DNA from: JASLDZ01 sp964235945
GTDB taxonomy: Bacteria > Pseudomonadota > Alphaproteobacteria > Caulobacterales > Caulobacteraceae
DNA: 64,000 nucleotides
NCBI GenBank assembly: GCA_964235945.1
Contig: CAXSDV010000001.1
Coordinates: 62,001-126,000 of the forward strand
Direction of reading: 5' to 3'
This document shows positions 51,211-60,894 of this stretch, one piece after another. Under the pieces are notes generated by a model, which saw only the letters and a list, made by a program, of their open reading frames with translations, was not told the DNA's origin and did not search any database. The position numbers were made by a program, and so were the translations under genes. Numbering within the stretch: the stretch's first letter is position 1; each line of letters starts with the position of its first letter.

Positions 51211-51271
51211 GCCCGCGGCCGACCCCGGCGCCCCTTGGCCGCGACCGGTCGCCTGGTCCACACCCCCGCAC

Positions 51272-52546
51272 ATGCCCGACCTAGCCGACCCGCACCCTCG
51301 CGCCCCCGCCGCACCCGACCCCCGCGCGGCGCGGCTGCGCCGCATGCGCGCCACCGCCACGGGCCTGCTGGTCGCCATGGCGGTCCTGTTCGTCGGCGCC
51401 GGCCTGCTCCAGCACCGGTGGGGGCCCGCCGCCTACCTGCGCGCGTTCGCGGAAGCGGCCATGGTGGGGGCCTGCGCCGACTGGTTCGCCGTCACCGCGC
51501 TGTTCCGCCGGCCGCTCGGCCTGCCCATCCCGCACACGGCCATCATCCCGCGCAACAAGGACCGCATCGGCGAGGCGTTGGGCCGCTTCATCGTCGACAA
51601 CTTCCTGAGCCCGCGGGTGCTGGACGCCAAGCTGCGCGAGCTGGAGCTGGCGGCCTGGGGCGGGGCCTGGCTGCAGCGCCCCGAGAACGCCCGCGCGTTG
51701 GCGGCGCGGCTGGTGGCGCTCGGCCCCGAACTCGTGGGAGCCCTGCCGGAAGGGACGGTGGAGGAGCTGGCCGGGTCCGCCGCCCTGGCCGCCGCCCGCG
51801 CCCTGCCCGCCGCGCCCGCCGCCTCCGCCGTGCTGGCGGCGGCGTGGGACGAGGGCCGCGCCCAGCCGCTGGTGGAGCGCGGGGCCGAGCTCCTGGGCGG
51901 CTATCTCGACACCAACCGGGAGGTGATCCTGGAGAAGGTGCGCGGCCAGTCCTGGCGATGGATGCCGGCCTTCGTGGACGACGCCATCGCCCGGCGCATC
52001 ACCCGCGGCCTCGTCCAACTCCTGGCGGACGTGCGCGCGCCCGACCATCCCTGGCGGGTGCGCCTCGCCTCCGAGGTCGAAGGTCTGATCGTGCGGTTGG
52101 CGCAGGACCCCGAGCTGCGCCGCAAGGGGGAGGCGCTCAAGCGCCAGCTGCTCGACGACCCGCGCCTGGCGGACCACGCCCACCGTCTTTGGACGGAGAT
52201 CGAGCGCCAGCTGCGCACCGAATGGCGCAGCGGCTCGGGCGCGCTGGAGGACCGGCTGGCGACCCTGATCGGCGAGCTGGGCGCCTGGCTGGAGCAGGAC
52301 CCGGCGCTCCAGCGCGCTTTGAACACGGGCGCCCGGGCGCTGGTGCGGCGCGGCGTGGCCCCCCGCCGCCGGGAGATCGGCGCCTTCGTCGCCCAGGTGG
52401 TGCGCGGGTGGGACGCACGCGGCGTGGTGGAGCGCCTGGAGTTGCAGGTCGGCCCCGACCTCCAGTTCATCCGCATCAACGGCACGCTGGTGGGCGGCCT
52501 CGTGGGCCTCGCGCTCTACGTCCTTTCCCGTTGGACCGGGCTTTGA
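51272..52546 (+). CDS. DUF445 family membrane protein
   Basis: A 424-residue protein with a hydrophobic helix at each end (about 28-46 and 403-420) and a long helical, charged middle. The EAAMVGACADWFAVTALFRRPLG segment and the PHTAIIPRNKDRIGEALGRF motif are diagnostic for DUF445 (YjiN/YheB-like), and NREVILEKVRGQSWRWMP is also typical. Its function is unknown. ATG at 51272; 61 bases separate it from the ABC fusion gene. A hairpin follows the stop. Confidence 0.88.
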   Translation: MPDLADPHPRAPAAPDPRAARLRRMRATATGLLVAMAVLFVGAGLLQHRWGPAAYLRAFAEAAMVGACADWFAVTALFRRPLGLPIPHTAIIPRNKDRIGEALGRFIVDNFLSPRVLDAKLRELELAAWGGAWLQRPENARALAARLVALGPELVGALPEGTVEELAGSAALAAARALPAAPAASAVLAAAWDEGRAQPLVERGAELLGGYLDTNREVILEKVRGQSWRWMPAFVDDAIARRITRGLVQLLADVRAPDHPWRVRLASEVEGLIVRLAQDPELRRKGEALKRQLLDDPRLADHAHRLWTEIERQLRTEWRSGSGALEDRLATLIGELGAWLEQDPALQRALNTGARALVRRGVAPRRREIGAFVAQVVRGWDARGVVERLELQVGPDLQFIRINGTLVGGLVGLALYVLSRWTGL

Positions 52547-52551
52547 GCGGC

Positions 52552-52570
52552 CGCCCCGCCGCGAGGGGCG
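52552..52570 (+). terminator. Possible terminator after the DUF445 gene
   Basis: CGCCCC and GGGGCG form a 6-base GC stem with a 7-base loop starting 6 bases after the stop; the T-rich stretch comes 20 bases later, so the assignment is weak. Confidence 0.35.
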
Positions 52571-52590
52571 CGGCGCGGTGTCGGGACCCA

Positions 52591-52669
52591 TCATTTATTT
52601 TATTTTGCGTCCTGAGCCGCGATCCTACGACGAAGCAGGGCCCGGTCGAGGTCTAGAGGAACGTCCTCT
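52591..52669 (+). promoter_or_regulatory. Putative kdp operon control region
   Basis: In a chromosome of more than 70% G+C, the tract ATTTATTTTATTTT at 52593-52606 stands out and lies 80-93 bases before the first small gene of the kdp operon. KdpE-binding sites in enteric bacteria are also T-rich. A perfect inverted repeat AGAGGA-ACG-TCCTCT follows at 52655-52669, just before the ribosome site GGGAGGG. Binding by KdpE is an inference. Confidence 0.45.
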
Positions 52670-52685
52670 TCGGGAGGGCTTCGCC

Positions 52686-52769
52686 ATGGGCGACCTGATC
52701 TTCCTCGCTCTGGGGGCGGGGCTGTTCGCATTGATGGGCGGCTACCTCGCCGCCCTGCGCAGGAGCTGA
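52686..52769 (+). CDS. 27-residue single-helix protein ahead of kdpF
   Basis: A tiny frame with a good GGGAGGG ribosome site about 8 bases upstream. It is one membrane helix with a short basic end (MGDLIFLALGAGLFALMGG, then YLAALRRS). Similar short unnamed proteins sit ahead of kdpF in many proteobacterial kdp operons, so I regard it as real. It may stabilise the pump complex, as KdpF does. It ends 2 bases before kdpF. Confidence 0.65.
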   Translation: MGDLIFLALGAGLFALMGGYLAALRRS

Positions 52770-52771
52770 CG

Positions 52772-52858
52772 ATGATCGTCGGCTGGTTCTACGCGGCGGC
52801 GGCACTGGGCGTCGCCGTCTACATGGTGGTGGCGCTGCTGCGCCCCGAGAAGTTCTAG
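52772..52858 (+). CDS. kdpF: K+-transporting ATPase subunit KdpF
   Basis: A 28-residue single-span peptide (MIVGWFYAAAALGVAVYMVV, then ALLRPEKF); the ending LLRPEKF is the hallmark of KdpF. In E. coli it packs against KdpA and stabilises the complex. ATG at 52772, with AGGAG overlapping the end of the preceding small gene. kdpA begins 12 bases after its stop. Confidence 0.92.
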   Translation: MIVGWFYAAAALGVAVYMVVALLRPEKF

Positions 52859-52870
52859 GCGGCGGCTCCG

Positions 52871-54586
52871 ATGACTTGGCAAGGCTGGGCGGAGATCGCC
52901 CTCACCCTCGGACTGTCGGTGGCGTGCGCTTGGCCGCTGGGCGCCTACCTCGCCGCCGTGCTCCAGGGCGGCCGCACCTGGCTCGACCCGGTGCTGCGCC
53001 CGATCGAGCGCGGCTTCCTGCGCGCCGCCGGGGTCGATCCCGAGCAGGGCCAGAACTGGATCGGCTACACCGCCGCCCTGCTGGCGTTCAACGGCGCGGG
53101 CTTCGCGCTCCTCTACGTCCTGCTGCGCGCGCAGGGCGTCCTGCCGCTCAACCCGCTGCACTTGGTCGGGATGAGTCCGCAACTGGCCTTCAACACCGCC
53201 ATCAGCTTCGTCACCAACACCAACTGGCAGGCCTATGCGGGCGAGTCGGCCTTGTCGAACCTGTCGCAGATGAGCGGCCTGACCGTGCAGAACTTCGTCT
53301 CGGCCGCCACGGGCGTGGCGGTGGTCGGGGCGGTGGCGCGCGCCTTCGCCGCCCACCGGGGCGAGAGCCTGGGCAACTTCTGGCGCGACCTGGTGCGGGT
53401 GACGCTCTACGTGCTCCTGCCCCTGTCGCTGGTCATGGCCCTGGTGCTGGTGGTCCAGGGCGTGCCCCAGACCCTGACCCAGCACGTGGACGCCCTGACC
53501 CTGGAAGGCGCCAAGCAGACCCTGGCGACCGGGCCCGTCGCCAGCCAGGAGGCGATCAAGCAGATCGGCACCAACGGCGGCGGCTTCTTCAACGCCAACT
53601 CCTCCCACCCGTTCGAGAACCCGACGCCGCTGACCAACTTCATCTCCATGGTGGCGATGAACGCGCTCGGCTTCGCCTGCGTGGTCGCCTTCGGGATCAT
53701 CGCGGGCGCCCGCAAGGAGGCGCGCGCCCTGGTCGCGGCCATGGTGATCCTGCTCTCCTGCGCGGCGGCGGCGATCTACGTGGCCGAGACCCAGCCCGTC
53801 CCGGCGCTGCAGCACGCCCTGCACGTCGCACCCTCCCCCAACCTGGAGGGCAAGGAGGTGCGCTTCGGCGCGGCGGCCACCGCCGTGTTCGCCGCCATGA
53901 CCACCGGCGCCTCCTGCGGCGCGGTGAACGGCATGCACGAGAGCTTCACCCCGCTGGGCGGCGGCGTGGCCATGTTCATGATCCAGCTGGGAGAAATCCT
54001 GCCGGGCGGCGTGGGCTCGGGCCTCTATGGCATCGTGCTGATGGCGCTGTTCTCCGTGTTCATCGCCGGACTCATGGTGGGCCGCACCCCCGAGTACCTC
54101 GGCAAGAAGGTGGAAGCGCGAGAGATCAAGTTCGCCCTTCTGGCCGTGCTGATCCTGCCACTGTGCATCCTGGGCTTCTCGGCGGCGGCGGCGGTGCTCC
54201 CGGTGGCCCTGAAGGGGCTGTCGGCCGCCGCGGGCACGCCCCACGCCCTTTCCGAGGTGCTCTACGCCTACACCTCGGCGTCCGGGAACAACGGCTCGGC
54301 CTTCGCGGGCCTGTCCGCGGACAGCCCCTGGTGGGACGCGACCCTGGGCGTCTGCATGGCCCTGGGTCGCTTCGCCTACCTCGTGCCGGTGATGGCCATG
54401 GCGGGGGCGGTCGCGGCCAAGCCCAAACTGGCGCCCACCGCCGGCACCCTGCCGACCGACAACGGCCTGTTCGTGGGCCTGCTGATCGGCGTGATCCTGA
54501 TCCTGGGCGGACTGCAGTTCTTCCCGGCCCTCGCCCTCGGTCCCCTGGTGGAGCACTTCCAGATGCTCGCCCGGCTCCGCTCCTGA
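52871..54586 (+). CDS. kdpA: K+-transporting ATPase potassium-binding subunit KdpA
   Basis: A 571-residue polytopic membrane protein of the potassium-transporter superfamily that selects K+. Selectivity-filter segments are seen: NTNWQAYAGESALSNLSQM, IGTNGGGFFNANSSHPFENP, TTGASCGAVNGMHES and SASGNNGSAFAG. The length and ten-helix pattern are as in E. coli. It lies between kdpF and kdpB in the standard order. Confidence 0.97.
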   Translation: MTWQGWAEIALTLGLSVACAWPLGAYLAAVLQGGRTWLDPVLRPIERGFLRAAGVDPEQGQNWIGYTAALLAFNGAGFALLYVLLRAQGVLPLNPLHLVGMSPQLAFNTAISFVTNTNWQAYAGESALSNLSQMSGLTVQNFVSAATGVAVVGAVARAFAAHRGESLGNFWRDLVRVTLYVLLPLSLVMALVLVVQGVPQTLTQHVDALTLEGAKQTLATGPVASQEAIKQIGTNGGGFFNANSSHPFENPTPLTNFISMVAMNALGFACVVAFGIIAGARKEARALVAAMVILLSCAAAAIYVAETQPVPALQHALHVAPSPNLEGKEVRFGAAATAVFAAMTTGASCGAVNGMHESFTPLGGGVAMFMIQLGEILPGGVGSGLYGIVLMALFSVFIAGLMVGRTPEYLGKKVEAREIKFALLAVLILPLCILGFSAAAAVLPVALKGLSAAAGTPHALSEVLYAYTSASGNNGSAFAGLSADSPWWDATLGVCMALGRFAYLVPVMAMAGAVAAKPKLAPTAGTLPTDNGLFVGLLIGVILILGGLQFFPALALGPLVEHFQMLARLRS

Positions 54587-54613
54587 TCCCGCACCTTTTA
54601 AGGACCTGAACAG

Positions 54614-56647
54614 ATGGCTTCCGCTGTCTCCGCCGCCGGGTCGCAGGGCCCGATGCTGGCTCGCGCCGCCCGCGAGGCGTTCGTCAAGCTCGACCCCCGG
54701 GCGCTGCTGGGCAACCCCGTCATCCTGGCGACCGAGGTGGTGGCCGTGCTCGCCACCTGCTCGGTGGTGGACGCGGCCGTGCGCGGCGCGGCGCCCGGCT
54801 TCGCCGTACAGATCGCGCTTTGGCTGTGGGCGACGGTGCTGTTCGCCAACTTCGCCGAGAGCGTGGCGGAGGGGCGGGGCAAGGCCGCCGCCGACGCCCT
54901 CCGCGCCGCCCGGGTCGACACCAAGGCCAAGCTGCTGACCGACCCCGCGGACCGCACCACCCGCCCCGTCTCGGCCAGCGACCTCAAGGTCGGCGACGTA
55001 GTGCTGGTGGAGGCGGGCGACATGGTGCCCGCCGACGGCGAGATCACCGAGGGGGTGGCCTCCGTCAACGAGGCGGCCATCACCGGCGAGAGCGCGCCGG
55101 TGATCCGCGAGTCGGGCGGCGACCGCTCGGCCGTGACCGGCGGCACGACCGTGGTGTCCGACTGGATCAAGGTGCGCGTCACCGCCGCCCAGGGCTCGTC
55201 CTTCCTCGACCGCATGATCGCCATGGTCGAGGGCGCCGACCGGCGCAAGACGCCCAACGAGATCGCCCTGGCCGTGCTGCTGGCGGGGCTGACCCTCGTG
55301 TTCGAGATCGCGGTGGTGACGCTGCTGGGCCTGGGCCGCTTCTCGGGCGTGGTGCTGGATCCGCTGATCCTGGGCGCCCTGTTCATCTGCCTGATCCCGA
55401 CCACCATCGGCGGCCTGCTCTCGGCGGTGGGCATCGCCGGCATGGACCGGCTGCTCAAGTTCAACGTGCTGGCCACCAGCGGCCGGGCGGTGGAGGCGGC
55501 GGGCGACTGCGACACCCTCCTCCTGGACAAGACGGGAACCATCACCTTCGGCAACCGCATGGCGGTGGAGGTCGCCCCCGCCCCCGGCGTGCCCGCGCAG
55601 GCCGCCCTGCGCGCCGCGATGATGGCGAGCCTGGCCGACGAGACGCCCGAGGGCCGCTCCATCGTCGAACTGGCCGCGGTGGACGGCGTGCGCGGCGAGA
55701 TCCCCGCCGGCGCGACCGCCATCGCCTTCAGCGCCGTCACCCGCCAGTCGGGCCTGGACGCCGGCGAACGTAGCTGGCGCAAGGGCGCGGTCGACTCGGT
55801 GTTGGCCTCGCTGAACCTCACCCGCGCCGACATGCCCGCCGAACTCGCCGCGGCGGTGGACCGGGTGGCGCGCTCGGGCGGCACGCCGCTGGCGGTCAGC
55901 GAAGACGGCCGCCTCGTGGGCGTGATCCACCTCAAGGACGTGGTGAAGCCCAACATCAAGGCCCGCTTCGCCGACCTGCGCCGCATGGGCATCCGCACGG
56001 TGATGATCACCGGCGACAACCGCGTCACCGCCGCCGCCATCGCGGGCGAGGCGGGGGTGGACGACTTCCTGGCGGAGGCCACCCCGGAGGACAAGCTGCG
56101 GCTGATCCGCGACGAGCAGGCCAAGGGACGCCTGGTCGCCATGTGCGGCGACGGGGCCAACGACGCCCCGGCGCTCGCCCAGGCGGACGTGGGCGTGGCC
56201 ATGCAGACCGGCGCCCAGGCCGCCCGCGAGGCGGGCAACATGGTCGACCTCGACAGCGACCCCACCAAGGTCATCGAGATCGTCGAGACCGGCAAGCAGC
56301 TCCTCATCACCCGCGGCGCGCTCACCACCTTCAGCATCGCCAACGACGTGGCCAAGTACTTCGCCATCATCCCGGCCATCTTCGTGGTGTCGCTGCCGGC
56401 GTTGGGCGCGCTCAACGTCATGCGGCTGCACAGCCCGCAGAGCGCCATCCTCTCGGCGGTGATCTTCAACGCCCTGGTGATCGTGGCGCTGATCCCGCTG
56501 GCGTTGCGCGGGGTGAAGTACCGCGCGGTGGGCGCCGGCCAGCTCCTGGGCCGCAACCTGTTGGTCTACGGGCTGGGCGGCGTCGTCGCCCCCTTCGTCG
56601 GCATCAAGGCGATCGACCTGATCGTCTCCGCCCTCCACCTCGCCTGA
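54614..56647 (+). CDS. kdpB: K+-transporting P-type ATPase KdpB
   Basis: A 677-residue P-type ATPase that hydrolyses ATP to drive K+ uptake. The actuator motif is AAITGESAPV, the phosphorylated aspartate is Asp305 in LLLDKTGTITFGNR, and the hinge is MCGDGANDAPALAQADVG. Membrane segments flank these in the usual order. A ribosome site AAGGA lies upstream of the ATG. A short 27-base gap follows kdpA. Confidence 0.97.
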   Translation: MASAVSAAGSQGPMLARAAREAFVKLDPRALLGNPVILATEVVAVLATCSVVDAAVRGAAPGFAVQIALWLWATVLFANFAESVAEGRGKAAADALRAARVDTKAKLLTDPADRTTRPVSASDLKVGDVVLVEAGDMVPADGEITEGVASVNEAAITGESAPVIRESGGDRSAVTGGTTVVSDWIKVRVTAAQGSSFLDRMIAMVEGADRRKTPNEIALAVLLAGLTLVFEIAVVTLLGLGRFSGVVLDPLILGALFICLIPTTIGGLLSAVGIAGMDRLLKFNVLATSGRAVEAAGDCDTLLLDKTGTITFGNRMAVEVAPAPGVPAQAALRAAMMASLADETPEGRSIVELAAVDGVRGEIPAGATAIAFSAVTRQSGLDAGERSWRKGAVDSVLASLNLTRADMPAELAAAVDRVARSGGTPLAVSEDGRLVGVIHLKDVVKPNIKARFADLRRMGIRTVMITGDNRVTAAAIAGEAGVDDFLAEATPEDKLRLIRDEQAKGRLVAMCGDGANDAPALAQADVGVAMQTGAQAAREAGNMVDLDSDPTKVIEIVETGKQLLITRGALTTFSIANDVAKYFAIIPAIFVVSLPALGALNVMRLHSPQSAILSAVIFNALVIVALIPLALRGVKYRAVGAGQLLGRNLLVYGLGGVVAPFVGIKAIDLIVSALHLA

Positions 56648-56658
56648 GGAGCGTGTCC

Positions 56659-57234
56659 ATGCTCTCCCACCTGCGCCCCGCGGTCGTGACGATCGCGCTG
56701 ATGACGCTGACCACCGGCGTCCTGTACCCCCTCGTGGTGACGGGGGCCGCCGCCCTCCTGCCCGGCCCCGCCCACGGCTCGCTCCTGCGCGACGCGGACG
56801 GGCGCGTGCGCGGCTCGGCGCTGATCGGCCAAAGCTTCGCGCGGGCCGAGTACCTGCACGGGCGGCCCTCCGCGGCGGGAAACGGCTACGACCCCACCGC
56901 GTCCGGCGGCTCCAATTACGGCCCGCTCGATCCCCGCTTGGCCGACCGGATCAGGGGCGACGCCGCGGCCATCGCTCGGGAGGCGCCGGGCCAAGCCATC
57001 CCCGCGGACGCGGTGGCCGCCTCCGGCTCCGGCCTCGATCCCGAGATCTCGCCCGAATACGCGCGCCTGCAGGCGCCGCGCGTGGCCGCCGCCCGCCACG
57101 CCCCGGTCGCCGCGATCCAGGCGGCGATCGACGACGCCACGCGGGGGCGCACCCTGGCGGTCCTGGGCGAGCCGCGCGTCAACGTCCTCCTCGTCAACCG
57201 CGCGCTCGACGCGCGCCTTCCGCTCCGGAGATGA
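56659..57234 (+). CDS. kdpC: K+-transporting ATPase subunit KdpC
   Basis: A 191-residue inner-membrane subunit with one N-terminal helix (residues about 8-30, VVTIALMTLTTGVLYPLVV) and a periplasmic domain. LIGQSFARAEYLHGRPSAAG and SGSGLDPEISPEYARLQ are the conserved KdpC segments. ATG at 56659 after GAGGAG. Its stop overlaps the ATG of the outer-membrane protein gene (ATGA), so that gene belongs to the operon. Confidence 0.96.
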   Translation: MLSHLRPAVVTIALMTLTTGVLYPLVVTGAAALLPGPAHGSLLRDADGRVRGSALIGQSFARAEYLHGRPSAAGNGYDPTASGGSNYGPLDPRLADRIRGDAAAIAREAPGQAIPADAVAASGSGLDPEISPEYARLQAPRVAAARHAPVAAIQAAIDDATRGRTLAVLGEPRVNVLLVNRALDARLPLRR

Positions 57235-58148
57235 CCCTCGTGTTCCGCCTGAACCGCCCGCTGCTCGCGGGCGTCGCGCTCGCCCTCCTGGCCGCGCCCG
57301 CCGCGGCTCTGGCCCAGATCGCGCCGGACACGCCGCCTCCCGCTCCCGCCGGCCCCGCCTCCGCGCCCACGGCGACCGCCGCCCAGGACGCCGCGCCCGC
57401 CGCCGCCGCCGACGAGCTCGCCGCCATCTGCACCGACCGCCCCACCAGGTCGAACGCCGCCTGCACCGTGGAGCCCGGCCATTTCCAGTACGAGGCCGAT
57501 ATCTTCAACGGCTCCTTCCTTCGGCTGCACGGAACGACCACCGACGTCTACTTGGCCACCAACCCGACGCTGAAATACGGCTTGGCCAAAGGCGTCGACG
57601 TGGAGGCCAACATCGCCCCCTACGAGGTGGTGCGCACTCACGACGGTTCGGGCGACGCCAGCACCCTGAGCGGAGTCGGCGACTTCTACCTTCGGGTGAA
57701 ATGGAACTTCTACAACACGACGGACGGCAAGCTGTCGGTCGGCGCCATACCTTACGTCAAGGCTCCGCTCGCCCGCGCGGGCATCGGCGACGGCGCCGTG
57801 GAGGGCGGGCTGATCGTGCCCGTCAACTACAAGCTCACCGACAAGATCACCCTGACCACCGCGCCGGAGGTGGACGACTTGAAGGACGCCGCCGGCACGG
57901 GCCGCCACGCCAACACCGCCCAGTTGGTCAATATCGGATACAGCCTGCCCCACGGCGTCACCGTCTACGGAGAACTCTACGGCGATTGGAATTTCGATCC
58001 CTCGGGCACGGTCCGCCAGTACACCGCCGACCTGGCCGCCGCCTGGGGGCTCACCAAGTACCTTCAGGTGGACGCGGGGCTCAACTTCGGGCTCAACCGC
58101 TATGCGCCGGGCGTGCAAGCCTATTTCGGCGTGTCGCAGAAGTTCTAG
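57231..58148 (+). CDS. Outer-membrane beta-barrel protein inside the kdp operon
   Basis: A 305-residue exported protein. The signal peptide (RPLLAGVALALLAAPAAAL) is cleaved near residue 28, a Pro/Ala linker follows to about 62, and the rest has alternating beta-strand patterns (YEADIFNG, VDVEANIAPY, FYLRVKWNFYN, ITLTTAPEVDD, VTVYGELYGDWNF) ending in Phe, the usual outer-membrane insertion signal. It resembles the transporter family of phenol-degradation meta-pathway outer-membrane proteins. Coupled to kdpC and 13 bases before kdpD, so a role in potassium supply across the outer membrane is a reasonable inference. Confidence 0.8.
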   Translation: MTLVFRLNRPLLAGVALALLAAPAAALAQIAPDTPPPAPAGPASAPTATAAQDAAPAAAADELAAICTDRPTRSNAACTVEPGHFQYEADIFNGSFLRLHGTTTDVYLATNPTLKYGLAKGVDVEANIAPYEVVRTHDGSGDASTLSGVGDFYLRVKWNFYNTTDGKLSVGAIPYVKAPLARAGIGDGAVEGGLIVPVNYKLTDKITLTTAPEVDDLKDAAGTGRHANTAQLVNIGYSLPHGVTVYGELYGDWNFDPSGTVRQYTADLAAAWGLTKYLQVDAGLNFGLNRYAPGVQAYFGVSQKF

Positions 58149-58161
58149 CGGAGAAGGCATC

Positions 58162-60894
58162 TTGCCCACGGCCGCGGAGGTCAGGCGCCCCGACCCCGAC
58201 GCCCTGCTCGCCGACGTGCGGCGCGGGGAGCGCGGGCGGCTGCGGGTCTACCTCGGCATGTCGCCGGGGGTGGGCAAGACCTACGAGATGCTGGTCGCCG
58301 CCGCCCGCCGCCGCGCGGACGGTCTGGACGTGGCGGTCGGCCTGATCGAGACCCACGGCCGGCGCGAGACGGAGGCGCTGCTGGCCGGCCTGGAGGTCCT
58401 GCCGCGCCGGCCCGTCGATCACCGCGGGCGCATGCTCATGGAGTTCGACCTGGACGCGGCCCTCGCCCGGCGTCCCCGCCTGCTCCTGGTGGACGAGTAC
58501 GCCCACTCCAATACGCCGGACGCGCGCCACCCCAAGCGCTGGCAGGACGTGGACGAGCTGCTGGACGCGGGCATCGACGTCTGGACCACCCTCAACGTCC
58601 AGCACCTGGAGAGCCTGGTGGACGTGGTGTGGCGCATCACGGGGGTGCGCGTGCGCGAGACGGTGCCCGACCAGGCGCTGACCCACGCCGACCAGATCCG
58701 CTTTGTCGACATCACCCCCGAGGAGCTGCGCGCCCGGCTGGACGCGGGCAAGGTCTACGTGCCGGAAACCGCGCGCCTGGCGTCCGAGCGCTTCTTCAAG
58801 CTGGAGAACCTCACCGCCCTGCGCGAGCTGGCCCTGCGCCGCGCCGCCCAGACGGTGGACGACCAGCTGAACGCCGTCATGCGCCGCCAGGGCATCGAAG
58901 GGCCCTGGGCGGCGGGCGAGCGCATCCTCGTGCTGGTGGCGGGCGACCCCATGGCCCTCGCCCTCGTACGCGCCGGTCGCCGCCTCGCCGACCTGATGGA
59001 CGCGCCGTGGACGGTGGCCACCGTCGAGATCGCCAACCGCCCGCCGCCCGCGCCCGAGGCCCGCCGGCGCGCCTCCGAAGCCTTCACCCTGACCGAGCAG
59101 TTGGGCGGCGCGACCCTCGTGCTCACCGGCGACGACCTGCCCGCGACCGTGCTGGACTACGCCCGCCGCAACAACGTCACCCAGGTCGTGCTGGGCAAGT
59201 CGAAAGGCCGCCGCCTCCCTCGGCTGCTGGGCCGCGACCTCGCCCAGGCGTTGCTCGACCGCTCCGGCGGAGCGGCGCTGCACTTCGTCACGGAGGGCGC
59301 GCCCGAAACGAAGCGCGGACCCGCCCCGGTCGCCGCCGTGACCCGGACCGGGAGCCGCCGGCGCGACTTCGCCGTGGCCGTCGGCGCCGTGGCGGCGGCC
59401 ACCCTCGTCTCCACCCTGCTGGACCGCATGGCGGCGAGCGCCAACCTGGCGATGATCTACCTGGCCTGCGTGCTGTTGACGGGGCTGTCTTCTGGCCTGC
59501 GCCCGGCGCTGCTGGCGGCGGCCCTGTCCATCGGCCTGTACAACTTCCTGTTCCTGGAGCCGCGCCTCACCTTCACCATCGGCCACGCCGCCGACGTGCT
59601 GACCTTCGTCATCTTTCTGGCGACGGCGGGGGCGACGGGCTGGCTTTCCGGCCGGGTCCGCGACCAGGCGCGCACGGGACGGCGGCGCGCCTCGGCGGTG
59701 GCGGCGCTGCTGGCCGCGAGCCGCCGCCTGTCCGCCGCCGCCACCCGCCAGGACGCCGCCCAGGCCCTGGCCGAGCAGGCCGCCGCCGCCGCGGGGGGGC
59801 CTGCGGTCGTGCTGCTGCCGCGCGAGGGCGAGGTGGCCCCCGCCGCGGGCGCCCCCGACCTGCCCGCCCTGTCCACCGCCGAGATCGCGGCCGCGCGCTG
59901 GGCCTGGGAGCGGGGCGAGCCGGCGGGCGCGGGAACGGGCACCCTGCCGCAGATCGGCTGGACCTTCCGCCCGCTGGTGGGGCTGCGCGCCCCCGCGGGA
60001 GTGGCGGGCTACGCCGCCGTCGCGGACCGGGCCCCCGAGGACGAGCGCTTGCTGGCGGCCATGCTGGACCAGGGCGCGGTGGCGCTGGAGCGCGCCGACC
60101 TCGCCGTCGGCCAGGCCCGCACGGAAGGCCTGCGCCGCTCCGAGCAGCTGCGCACCGCCCTGCTCAACTCCATCAGCCACGACCTGCGCACGCCCCTGGC
60201 CACCGTGATGGGCTCGGCCTCGACCCTGATCGAGTTCGACGACCGGCTGACACCCGAGGTGCGCGCGGACCTGCTGCTCTCCATCCGCGAGGAGGCCGAG
60301 CGGCTCAACGGCTATGTCGGCAACCTCCTGGACATGACGCGGCTGGAGGGCGACGCCCTGGAGCCCCAGCGCGAACTGGTGGACGTGCGCGAGGTTCTGG
60401 CCGCGGCCATCGCCCGCGTCCAACGTCGCCTGGGCGGCCGGGTGCTCACCCGCGACTACCCCGCCGACCTGTCGCTGGTGGAGCTCGACCCGGCGCTGCT
60501 GGAGCAGGCGGTGCTCAACGTGCTGGAGAACGCCCTGGCCTACAGCCCGGCCCAGACGCCCATCGAGGTCGCCGCCTACGAGGACCGCAGCAACGTGGTG
60601 ATCTCCATCGAGGACGAGGGCAAGGGCATACCCGCCGCCGAGCTCGCCCGCGTGTTCGACCGGTTCCGCCGCCTGGACGAGTCCAGCGACCGCAGCCGCG
60701 GCGAGCGCGGCAAGGGCACGGGGCTGGGCTTGTCCATCTCCAAGGGGTTCATCGAGGCCATGGGCGGGCGCATCGCCGCCGCCAGCCCCATCCGCACGCA
60801 TCCCTCCGGCGCGGGCCCTTCCACCGCCGGGTGGGGCACGCGCATACTGATCAGCCTGCCCAAGCTCCCGCCCGACACCGCGCCACGCCCGTGA
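58162..60894 (+). CDS. kdpD: Potassium sensor histidine kinase KdpD
   Basis: A 910-residue membrane histidine kinase. The N-terminal KdpD domain has a Walker A loop GMSPGVGKT at residues 32-40 and VDEYAHSN; a universal-stress-like domain follows to about 380; four membrane helices lie at about 400-500; then a GAF-like region and the kinase core with the phosphorylated His at about 673 in SISHDLRTPLATVMGSAS and the ATP lid GKGTGLGLSISKGF. The start is TTG at 58162 with GGAGAAGG upstream. In enteric bacteria it responds to low K+ and turgor. Confidence 0.95.
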   Translation: MPTAAEVRRPDPDALLADVRRGERGRLRVYLGMSPGVGKTYEMLVAAARRRADGLDVAVGLIETHGRRETEALLAGLEVLPRRPVDHRGRMLMEFDLDAALARRPRLLLVDEYAHSNTPDARHPKRWQDVDELLDAGIDVWTTLNVQHLESLVDVVWRITGVRVRETVPDQALTHADQIRFVDITPEELRARLDAGKVYVPETARLASERFFKLENLTALRELALRRAAQTVDDQLNAVMRRQGIEGPWAAGERILVLVAGDPMALALVRAGRRLADLMDAPWTVATVEIANRPPPAPEARRRASEAFTLTEQLGGATLVLTGDDLPATVLDYARRNNVTQVVLGKSKGRRLPRLLGRDLAQALLDRSGGAALHFVTEGAPETKRGPAPVAAVTRTGSRRRDFAVAVGAVAAATLVSTLLDRMAASANLAMIYLACVLLTGLSSGLRPALLAAALSIGLYNFLFLEPRLTFTIGHAADVLTFVIFLATAGATGWLSGRVRDQARTGRRRASAVAALLAASRRLSAAATRQDAAQALAEQAAAAAGGPAVVLLPREGEVAPAAGAPDLPALSTAEIAAARWAWERGEPAGAGTGTLPQIGWTFRPLVGLRAPAGVAGYAAVADRAPEDERLLAAMLDQGAVALERADLAVGQARTEGLRRSEQLRTALLNSISHDLRTPLATVMGSASTLIEFDDRLTPEVRADLLLSIREEAERLNGYVGNLLDMTRLEGDALEPQRELVDVREVLAAAIARVQRRLGGRVLTRDYPADLSLVELDPALLEQAVLNVLENALAYSPAQTPIEVAAYEDRSNVVISIEDEGKGIPAAELARVFDRFRRLDESSDRSRGERGKGTGLGLSISKGFIEAMGGRIAAASPIRTHPSGAGPSTAGWGTRILISLPKLPPDTAPRP

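Noticed and set aside
52742..56638. A roughly 1300-codon open frame on the minus strand under kdpF, kdpA and kdpB
   Set aside because: Same mirror effect. It is rich in His, Gln, Gly and Asp without a fold, whereas the plus strand encodes complete Kdp subunits.
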